From: Limnoraphis robusta CS-951
Lineage (GTDB): Bacteria > Cyanobacteriota > Cyanobacteriia > Cyanobacteriales > Microcoleaceae
DNA: 21,003 nucleotides
Assembly (NCBI RefSeq): GCF_000972705.2
Contig: NZ_LATL02000194.1
Location: 1-21,003 of the forward strand
Reading direction: 5' to 3'
The position numbers and the translations under genes are program-made. Positions 15,115-21,003 of this stretch are shown here, piece by piece; the first letter of the stretch is position 1; each line of letters opens with the position of its first letter. Below the pieces are notes generated by a model that saw only the letters and a list, made by a program, of their open reading frames with translations, had not been told where the DNA came from and searched no databases.

Positions 15115-15150
15115 AAGTCCTGAAAGGGAGAGAAGAAAAACCACGCTCGA

Positions 15151-15264
15151 CACAGAGACACAAAGAACGAAACTTCGTGATATTTGGGTCTTTTTTCAAA
15201 CAGAGGGCGGGTTTATATCGGTTTACTCCATCCCATAAATTATCCTTGAGGAACCCGCCCCTAC
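15151..15264. repeat. Inverted copy of the window-start intergenic repeat
   Basis: GAACCCGCCCCTAC at 15251-15264 is the exact reverse complement of 2-15 and 177-190, and AGAGGGCGGGTTT at about 15202-15214 is its opposing end. Bases 15151-15168 are the reverse complement of a CTTTGTGTC-rich stretch like 64-89. The same pair of repeat types therefore occurs at both places, in opposite orientation. It fills the spacer upstream of the mannosyltransferase gene. Confidence 0.75.
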
Positions 15265-15354
15265 GCGGAAGAACGGATTCACTTTATGCTGGGAGACATA
15301 GATCTATGAATGCTCTAAAGAACAGCCAATACGGGTCTCTACAAGAAGAATAAA

Positions 15355-15969
15355 TTATCGGGTTTCTTGTCGAATACTATCAGGAACAGCTACAGAAGAA
15401 AGTTTACCAATCGTCCGTAAATTTTGAGAACGAACTAATTCGATAAAATTTAAACTGGTGCGACCTTCAATTTCTGCAACTCGTTCGATAGCTTGTAATA
15501 AAGCACGAGCCGCTTCTGCTTCTAAATAACCTCGTCGTAGGGAGACTCGAATTGCCATTTCATCGGCTTCGAGTTCCACTTGAGAACTGTGGTTTGATTT
15601 CCAAATTTGAGTTAAACCAATAGCTGCTAAACTCCCTGCTAACATGACTCCTACCGCATCTTGCTGAGAGATTTCGACCACAGTTCCGACAATTCCAGCT
15701 AAAGCAACACCCTGATTAATATCAAGTTTAATCCAGCGAATATTACAAACCCAACAAACTGTTCTCAATAACAGCAAATCTCGTTGTGAGCGAGATAAAT
15801 TTTGCCAGAGTTCAAAATTGATAAAAACTTGCCGTATCGGTTTCCAAGGCAAGGGAAAAGGGCTATCAATCACTGTTTTTTGTTGGGGTTTGCTGATCAA
15901 CTTAGTGATCATTCGACCCGAAGCAGGCATTAAGTCTAACAAGTGACTAATTTCAGTATCTTGAGTCAT
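15355..15969 (-). CDS. DUF3318-type cyanobacterial protein
   Basis: This 204-residue protein resembles the cyanobacterial DUF3318 family, from memory of its conserved pattern: LMPASGRM near the start, PLPW, NFELWQNLSRSQRDLLLLR, and RRGYLEAEAARALLQAIE near the end. Two hydrophobic segments lie around residues 85-120 (GVALAGIVGTVVEI and AVGVMLAGSLAAIGL), suggesting membrane association. An acidic ELEADEMA stretch resembles the context of metallopeptidase-like membrane proteins, but no HExxH is present. The ATG at 15969 (MTQDTEI) is preferred to an in-frame TTG at 15981. Function is unknown. It follows the 16069-16776 gene by 99 bp on the same strand. Confidence 0.65.
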   Translation of the reverse strand: MTQDTEISHLLDLMPASGRMITKLISKPQQKTVIDSPFPLPWKPIRQVFINFELWQNLSRSQRDLLLLRTVCWVCNIRWIKLDINQGVALAGIVGTVVEISQQDAVGVMLAGSLAAIGLTQIWKSNHSSQVELEADEMAIRVSLRRGYLEAEAARALLQAIERVAEIEGRTSLNFIELVRSQNLRTIGKLSSVAVPDSIRQETR

Positions 15970-16068
15970 GGATAATCTCAATTTTAATTGTAGATTTTCG
16001 AGGAAGATGGAGGATTAGATTTACGCCTTTACCGAGGCTACATCTTGAACGGTTAGCTTAATTATCAA

Positions 16069-16776
16069 CTAACTTTTGGACTGTTCTATGGGTTTGAGGG
16101 TATTAGATAAAGCTGCAATTGCTGCATCAATTTCTGGGGCTTTTTCCTCTGTTGCAGAGACTAACAAGAGAAAAATATAGATCCCACTCTGACGGGCTAA
16201 AATTGTTCCTTGAATGGGTTTAGTTTTCGCTCCCATTTTCAAAGTTCCCGTCCAAGGAAGTCTGACCGAACCGGTCCCTAATTCTTGATAGGAATTGGGT
16301 TTAAATCCTTCACCCCGTTCAAAGGTTTCAATAGCAATTTGTGCTAAACTAGGATTCGGAATTGCTCGGTTACTTTCTCGGGTTTTGGCGACAACCGTGT
16401 AGGCTAAATTGCCTTCGGGAGATTCAATTAACGGAAAATTTCCCACAAAACCGACATTGTATCCTTCTAAAATACCAATCTGAAATCGACCTTGAGGATC
16501 TTTATAGTTACTCTCACTCAAGGGTAACGGTTGTACGTTTGGAGTGGGAGTCGGAGTCGGTGTTGGTGATGGCGAGGGTGAAGGTTTGGGCGCCGGAGAA
16601 GCAGCCGGAGAGGGAGAAGGTTTGGGCGAGGGAGAGGCTTGTTGGGCTTGAGTCGGTAAACCAATTTGTACAACTGAAAAGGAAGATTTTACAGCAGTCA
16701 AAGGTTGACCGATTATCATTAAAGTTATCGTTGTGATCGCTGCGATCGCTATCCAACTGAGTCGGTTTTTTTTCAT
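16069..16776 (-). CDS. Exported protein with Pro/Ser/Thr-rich linker and a PsbP/DUF1795-like domain
   Basis: This 235-residue protein starts with MKKNRLSWIAIAAITTITL, a signal peptide or membrane anchor. Residues 48-80 are a low-complexity linker of SPSPKP and PTPTPT units. The C-terminal domain (about 87-235; beginning YKDPQGRFQIGILEGYNV) resembles the compact alpha/beta fold seen in PsbP-like, LpqN and DUF1795 proteins. The assignment is by pattern and tentative. It is therefore periplasmic or thylakoid-lumenal, tethered by a flexible linker. GAGGA lies 8 bases before the ATG. The gene begins 27 bp after the transporter stop, so the two are probably cotranscribed. A HIP1 site lies at 16742-16749. 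Confidence 0.7.
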   Translation of the reverse strand: MKKNRLSWIAIAAITTITLMIIGQPLTAVKSSFSVVQIGLPTQAQQASPSPKPSPSPAASPAPKPSPSPSPTPTPTPTPNVQPLPLSESNYKDPQGRFQIGILEGYNVGFVGNFPLIESPEGNLAYTVVAKTRESNRAIPNPSLAQIAIETFERGEGFKPNSYQELGTGSVRLPWTGTLKMGAKTKPIQGTILARQSGIYIFLLLVSATEEKAPEIDAAIAALSNTLKPIEQSKS

Positions 16777-16803
16777 GCTTTAATTCCTCAATCCGATTGG
16801 AGT

Positions 16804-18237
16804 TTATTTACCAAATACAGCAGGATTTCCAAAGTCAAATACACCCGCAATACACCCAGTCATTAATGTGGCTAAAGTTCCCGCCCATAATGCTTTTAAA
16901 CCCAAAGAAGAGACTTCTGAACTGCGAGAGGGAATCAAAGAAGATAAACCTCCGACAAAAATACCGTAGGAAGCAAAATGAGTAAAACCGCACAAGACAT
17001 AACTGACAATTAGCATGGCGCGATTACTCAATCCACCTGACGCATTCAGTTGGGCTAAAGCTTGATAAGGGGGAATATTGGTTTCAAGTAAACGTCTTCC
17101 AATTAAGACTGAAGATTGCCACAATTCTTGCCAATCGAGTGAGATTCCCGTGATAAATGTTAGAGGAAGAAATAAAGCACCCAGAATATTTTGTAGTGTA
17201 ATCACTTGAAAAACACTACCAATCGGTTGCAAAATGATCCATTCACTCTTAGAAAGATCCGCTAAAGAGGAAAACACCAAATTAATCAAGGCAACCATAC
17301 CGAGAATAGCAATTAATGCGGCTGCGATTCCCACCGCCATTTTGACACCATCTAATGCACCCCCAATTAAACTATCCATCGGGTTCGGACGGTTTTCTGA
17401 GGCTTCTTCTGGATCTTTCGGAACACCGCCCATTGTTTTGGGTTTACCTGTTTCGGGAACAAGTAGTTTTGACACCACAAAACAGGCAGGAATCGTTAGA
17501 ATAGATGCAGAAACTAAGTGTCCGGTAATGGTGGGAAACGTCGGACGTAAAAAGCCAGCATATAGCGCTAAAACCGAAGAGGCAATGGAACCAAAACAAC
17601 TGGTTAAAATCGCACACAATTCACTGCGCGTCATGTCTAGCAGGAAAGGTTTGACTGCAATTGCTGATTCAATTCCGACAAAAATATTAGCCGCACCTGC
17701 TAAAGATTCGGCTCCACTAATTCCCATCGTTTTCTGGAAAATCTTAGCAAACACTTGCACAACGGGCTGAATAATATTTAACCGATAAAGCAAGCTGACT
17801 AAACCTGCAAAGAAAATCACTTGCGGTAAAGCGCGAAATGCCAGAACATAGGTAAATCCGGGATTCAGACTATCCGGGCCAATGCGATCGCCGGGAACCG
17901 CGACATAGGGCGTACCGACAGCCCGAGCAATCCATCGACCAGCAGGGCCAGGGCCGGCTGCAAAATTCGGATCGCTGACGAGAACCGAACTCGAGCCACC
18001 AAACAGAAACCTCGCTCCCGCCTCAGACGCATCTAGAATGGCGTTGAGTAAGCTACTGAGTCCTTCGACGAGTTGGGGGCCAAACACAAAGACCACCAAC
18101 CCAACAAGCAATTGCAAGCCGATTCCCCAAATAATCACATTCCAGGAAATCACTCGTCTATTTTCCGAGCCTAACCAGGCGATTGTACACAAGCCTACAA
18201 TTCCTAACAGAGATATCAAGTTCAACAGTGGGTTCAT
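16804..18237 (-). CDS. Concentrative nucleoside transporter family protein (CNT/NupC) with altered binding motifs
   Basis: This polytopic inner-membrane protein of 477 residues has the CNT layout: an N-terminal helix group, a Gate-like region (PQVIFFAGLVSLLYRL), and a C-terminal transport domain ending GVFDFGNPAVFGK. CNT proteins import nucleosides with Na+ or H+. The first substrate motif, GQTE in classical members, reads VGIE here (Glu190). The second, CGFANxSS, reads CGFTHFAS (His420, Ser423). NEFVAY appears as TNIPPY. Fold and family are clear, but the ligand may not be an ordinary nucleoside. An extra loop (about residues 68-106) separates the first helices. The ATG at 18237 is preferred because GGAGAGG lies about 9 bases upstream; a TTG at 18246 is the alternative. 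Confidence 0.85.
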   Translation of the reverse strand: MNPLLNLISLLGIVGLCTIAWLGSENRRVISWNVIIWGIGLQLLVGLVVFVFGPQLVEGLSSLLNAILDASEAGARFLFGGSSSVLVSDPNFAAGPGPAGRWIARAVGTPYVAVPGDRIGPDSLNPGFTYVLAFRALPQVIFFAGLVSLLYRLNIIQPVVQVFAKIFQKTMGISGAESLAGAANIFVGIESAIAVKPFLLDMTRSELCAILTSCFGSIASSVLALYAGFLRPTFPTITGHLVSASILTIPACFVVSKLLVPETGKPKTMGGVPKDPEEASENRPNPMDSLIGGALDGVKMAVGIAAALIAILGMVALINLVFSSLADLSKSEWIILQPIGSVFQVITLQNILGALFLPLTFITGISLDWQELWQSSVLIGRRLLETNIPPYQALAQLNASGGLSNRAMLIVSYVLCGFTHFASYGIFVGGLSSLIPSRSSEVSSLGLKALWAGTLATLMTGCIAGVFDFGNPAVFGK

Positions 18238-18459
18238 ACCATACAACCTCTCCGGCTACAGGCATATTGCCTGATAAATGCTCTAATGACAAGCATCTTA
18301 GCGATAAATGGACACATTGGGATCTTTTTATCTGGGAGCAACTATAGAGGGTAACAAAACGACAGGAGCGAGCGTCAGCTCACAAATTTAAAATTCAAAA
18401 TCCCTTAAAATAAGCCCAAAATAGTAACAGTATTTCTCGCGTAAGCCAATTTTTGACTA

Positions 18460-18726
18460 ATGGATGCTTTTCTGCCTACTCCGCCTGACTGGACGACCGA
18501 TGCAATTCATGCTTTTGAATTTTGCTGTCCGAATTGTTCTGCAAGTTCTTTAGAAGCACAGCAAGTTTGGATCAATCGTCGTTCTCCTGTATATGGTGAC
18601 AATCATCGTCGTAAATGGCAAGAATTTTATCATTGTCACTGTGGATGTATGTGGTGGGCTTGGAGTAGCGATCGCCCGCCAACAAATCTTAAACCTCGTG
18701 AGCCGGATTTGCCGAGCGAAGAATAA
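18460..18726 (+). CDS. Small zinc-ribbon-like protein, unknown function
   Basis: This 88-residue protein has two Cys clusters typical of a zinc ribbon: FCCPNCSASS near residues 21-30 and CHCGCMWW near 58-65, with an Arg/Trp-rich stretch between. Nothing suggests a membrane or signal segment. The tail is rich in Pro and acidic residues. I do not know its role. It is transcribed alone, divergent from the transporter gene, and contains a HIP1 site at 18668-18675. The 18238-18459 spacer holds an AT-rich AAATTTAAAATTCAAAAT stretch but no gene. Confidence 0.72.
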   Translation: MDAFLPTPPDWTTDAIHAFEFCCPNCSASSLEAQQVWINRRSPVYGDNHRRKWQEFYHCHCGCMWWAWSSDRPPTNLKPREPDLPSEE

Positions 18727-18755
18727 GATTGTTCTCAATGTTTAAGAAAAGAAAG

Positions 18756-18772
18756 TTCGGGGATTCCCCGAA
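18756..18772. other. Perfect palindromic hairpin
   Basis: TTCGGGG (18756-18762) and CCCCGAA (18766-18772) form a 7-bp stem with a 3-base loop, 30 bp after the zinc-ribbon gene. It could be a terminator, but no T-run follows on the plus strand. The remainder of the spacer to 18951 shows no gene. Confidence 0.4.
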
Positions 18773-18951
18773 GTTGCAGGAGATCCCCTACTGTTCAAAC
18801 TCAATACTGAAGCCGGATTCAGCCCGATAAATGCTCCATTTGCTTGGGTGCAGTTTCTCTGACTATTCTAGAGCCATACCTCGAAAAAAGGTCACAAGCT
18901 TAACTCCTTAACGGGATGAACTTGGAACGAGAAACATTCGGGTGAATTCAA

Positions 18952-19809
18952 ATGACGCAAAGAATACTGAAGATTTTTGATGATTATCAAGTCGGTGAAT
19001 TTGAAGGAAATCAACCCCTGCGAGTTGTAGATACTCAAGGAAAAGTGCAACTGTTAATCAAAGTATTGCAGTTCACTTTGGCGGATACTTTTATCCTTGA
19101 AAAAGCTAACCCAATTCCTCGCGGAGAAGTGATTCCCCCTCGCAGCAGTCGCCGAAAAATTAATTCAGAAGGAATTAAGCTGATCAAAGCCTTTGAAGGC
19201 GTCGAACTTGAAGCTTATATCGATGCTGTAAATGTACTGACCATTGGCTACGGACACACCAAAAATGTGTCTTGGGGAATGACCATTACTCAAGCTGAAG
19301 CTGAGGAGTTATTACGCCAAGATATCGAAGAATTTGAAATCGCTGTTGAAGATGCGGTTCAAGTTAAAATTAATGATAATCAATTCTCAGCTTTAGTTTC
19401 CTTTTGCTTTAACTTGGGAGCGGGTTCGTTATTTCAGTCAACCTTGCTGAAGTTTTTAAACGCTGGAAAACACCAAGAAGCAAGTCAAGAATTTCCCCGT
19501 TGGAATAAAGCAGGCGGTCAGGCTTTACTAGGTTTAACACGCCGACGCATGGCTGAACGAGCCTTATTTTTGGGCAGACCTTGGCAACCTTTTTTAGAGT
19601 ATGAACTTCTGCAATTAACTCAACCTAAAATTCAGAGTGAATACGTTCTTTATATTCAGAACGGATTGCAAAAAGCGGGATTTGAGATTCAAGCCAATGG
19701 CGTCTTTGACTTCAAAACCGATGCAGCAATGAAACAATTTCAAGCCCAAAAAGGCTTACATCCAGATGGATTAGTTGGGCCGATAACCGTCACTGCATTA
19801 GGCTTGTAA
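18952..19809 (+). CDS. Phage-type lysozyme (GH24) with C-terminal peptidoglycan-binding domain
   Basis: This 285-residue protein cleaves the MurNAc-GlcNAc bond of peptidoglycan. Residues 1-65 are an unrecognised beta-rich region. The GH24 domain (about 68-215) has FEGVELEAYIDAVNVLTIGY, giving Glu82, Asp91 and Thr97. Their 9 and 6 spacing matches Glu11/Asp20/Thr26 of T4 lysozyme, so the site is intact. Residues about 218-285 form a PG_binding_1 domain ending FQAQKGLHPDGLVGPITVTALGL. No signal peptide is visible. The next gene, 48 bp on, has the same plan with a peptidase core, so the two probably act together. No holin or phage structural gene is in view. Confidence 0.9.
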   Translation: MTQRILKIFDDYQVGEFEGNQPLRVVDTQGKVQLLIKVLQFTLADTFILEKANPIPRGEVIPPRSSRRKINSEGIKLIKAFEGVELEAYIDAVNVLTIGYGHTKNVSWGMTITQAEAEELLRQDIEEFEIAVEDAVQVKINDNQFSALVSFCFNLGAGSLFQSTLLKFLNAGKHQEASQEFPRWNKAGGQALLGLTRRRMAERALFLGRPWQPFLEYELLQLTQPKIQSEYVLYIQNGLQKAGFEIQANGVFDFKTDAAMKQFQAQKGLHPDGLVGPITVTALGL

Positions 19810-19857
19810 AAACCAACTTATTAGTTAATTAAATACACCAAAACCACAACAAAAATC

Positions 19858-20961
19858 ATGCAATACATTCTACACTTCAAAACAGATTCCTACCTGAAAC
19901 GGTTTCCTTTTGCTCCCGAAAAACTCTTGTCAGAACATCTCCTATTCTATAAAGCTGGCGATGAAATATCCATCAGCGACTACACGCAAAACTTACAAGG
20001 AAATCACATTCGAGTCATTTTAGAAAATGTTGATGTGCGTTCAGTTTCTCTCGAAGATATTGAGAAACAATACTATTGTTTGGCGAGTGAAGTCGAAATC
20101 TTTAACGCAGAAGTTGCTCGTGGAAGTCGTGATGCTCAACAATTTCCGCCGACCCTTCCGCCTAAAGTTAATTTAGCGGTTCCTTTCCACACCCAACACA
20201 ATAATAAATATAACCCAGGCGGTTCTTGTAATGTGACTTGTATCGCCATGATCTTGAAATATTACGGGGTTGATTCTCGCACTAAAACCGATCTTGATCA
20301 AGATGTTCAACTCGAAGATGTTCTCTATCTCAAAACGTCTCAATGGGATGAAGAAAATGGATTTCATGGAAGTTCTCAAGCGCGTCATCAACCCCAATTT
20401 TTGATGCGATTATTGCGGGAGTGGGGAGAAAAATATGGTCGGGGGGCCTTGCAAAATTCCCACTTCAAAGAATTCGCGTCTGAAAGTGACATGAAACAGC
20501 ATATTGCTTCAGGAAATCCGGTTGTTATTCATGGTTACTTCACAAACTATGGTCATATTATTGTTGTCAAAGGTTACGACGAGACAACTAAAGAATGGAT
20601 TTGTAACGATCCGAACGGAAAATGGTTAGGATATCAAGGCGGATATGATAAAAATGCTAGTGGCGAAAATGTGCGTTATAGCTATGATAACGTTCGCGAA
20701 GTTTGTCATATTGGTGGCGGAATTTGGTGTCATTTTCCGGTTCCTCGGGTGTTACGTTTGAAGCAACAATTAATGGAAGGTTCGGACGTTATTCAGGTAC
20801 AAACCGCATTAAAAAAACTGGGTTACTTGGTAGACCAAAACGGAGTATTTGACAAAAAAACGGATGATGCTGTTAAGCAGTTTCAAGAAGAAAAAAACTT
20901 GACCGTTGATGGTGTTGTTGGCCCTACAACTTGGGGGAAATTGTTTACAACTTTTAGTTAA
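19858..20961 (+). CDS. C39-type papain-like peptidase with C-terminal peptidoglycan-binding domain
   Basis: This 367-residue protein has three parts. Residues 1-90 are an unrecognised beta-rich region starting MQYILHFKTDSYLKRF. The Peptidase_C39_2-like domain (about 100-300) has Cys124 in GGSCNVTCIAMILKYYGV, His233 in GHIIVVKGYD and Asp251 in CNDPNGKW, a complete catalytic triad. The C-terminal PG_binding_1 domain (about 300-367) includes GVFDKKTDDAVKQFQEEKN and DGVVGPTTWGKLF. It likely cuts peptide bonds at the cell wall, perhaps cross-links. There is no signal peptide. Its C-terminal domain is clearly related to that of the lysozyme upstream (GVFDFKTDAAMKQFQAQKG), pointing to domain duplication or shared targeting. 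Confidence 0.87.
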   Translation: MQYILHFKTDSYLKRFPFAPEKLLSEHLLFYKAGDEISISDYTQNLQGNHIRVILENVDVRSVSLEDIEKQYYCLASEVEIFNAEVARGSRDAQQFPPTLPPKVNLAVPFHTQHNNKYNPGGSCNVTCIAMILKYYGVDSRTKTDLDQDVQLEDVLYLKTSQWDEENGFHGSSQARHQPQFLMRLLREWGEKYGRGALQNSHFKEFASESDMKQHIASGNPVVIHGYFTNYGHIIVVKGYDETTKEWICNDPNGKWLGYQGGYDKNASGENVRYSYDNVREVCHIGGGIWCHFPVPRVLRLKQQLMEGSDVIQVQTALKKLGYLVDQNGVFDKKTDDAVKQFQEEKNLTVDGVVGPTTWGKLFTTFS

Positions 20962-21003
20962 ATCTTGACCCCTTCCTCAACCCCTCTCTATCCCCCCTTG
21001 ATC

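Noticed and set aside
16362..16736. 124-codon plus-strand frame opposite the Pro/Ser-linker protein
   Set aside because: Its composition (repeated Glu/Arg/Val/Trp) simply mirrors the SP/TP linker repeats on the minus strand.
17234..17770. 178-codon plus-strand frame opposite the CNT transporter gene
   Set aside because: It lies wholly antisense to a clearly coding gene with family motifs, and its translation is low-complexity without recognisable domains.
18952..20961. Prophage lysis cassette
   Set aside because: No holin, spanin, tail, capsid or integrase gene. Peptidoglycan-binding fusions of this sort also occur as chromosomal genes.
1..21003. CRISPR arrays, tRNA or rRNA genes
   Set aside because: No regularly spaced repeats with unique spacers, and no cloverleaf or rRNA-like sequence was recognised by eye. 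A tRNAscan or Infernal run was not possible.

Overview
The window is chromosomal DNA from a cyanobacterium, most likely a filamentous Oscillatoriales-type genome, though the genus cannot be fixed from sequence alone. Evidence: an ndhM gene (NDH-1 subunit of cyanobacteria and chloroplasts), a GUN4-domain protein, a DUF3318-type protein, at least eight HIP1 octamers (GCGATCGC), and short GGGGCGGGTTC intergenic repeats.

Layout. 1-325: cluster of short terminally inverted repeats. 326-1129 (-): inositol-monophosphatase-family gene, divergent from ndhM (1285-1620, +). About 1861-3061: solo IS200/IS605-type element with an intact TnpB and a structured right end that probably carries its omega RNA. 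3289-7157 (+): membrane-anchored PP2C phosphatase with an extra N-terminal region, a small exported protein, and a zinc-ribbon/coiled-coil/GUN4 protein. 7158-9660: patchwork accessory segment with a decapitated UDP-glycosyltransferase remnant, a membrane-anchored cytochrome P450 (-) between two diverged 85-bp direct repeats, and possible mini-ORFs. This segment looks more GC-rich than its surroundings and has no HIP1 site.

9665-13145 (+): a papain-like cysteine-peptidase candidate, then a tight three-gene cassette: a beta-rich protein with an acidic/Pro repeat tail, a degenerate ATP-grasp-like protein, and a full ATP-grasp ligase. A terminator closes the cassette. It faces an unlisted 58-codon gene (13183-13359, -). 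13624-18237 (-): GT39/PMT-type mannosyltransferase, DUF3318-like protein, exported protein with a Pro/Ser linker, and a CNT/NupC-family transporter with altered binding-site residues. 18460-20961 (+): small zinc-ribbon-like protein, then two modular peptidoglycan-active proteins (GH24 lysozyme and C39-type peptidase). Each has a C-terminal peptidoglycan-binding domain and neither has a visible signal peptide.

The best candidate for an undescribed system is the 10.7-13.36 kb ATP-grasp pair with its possible substrate. It resembles the paired-ligase layout of graspetide (microviridin-type) clusters but lacks the known precursor motif. The second is the repeat-flanked P450 insert. The rest is ordinary cyanobacterial gene content.
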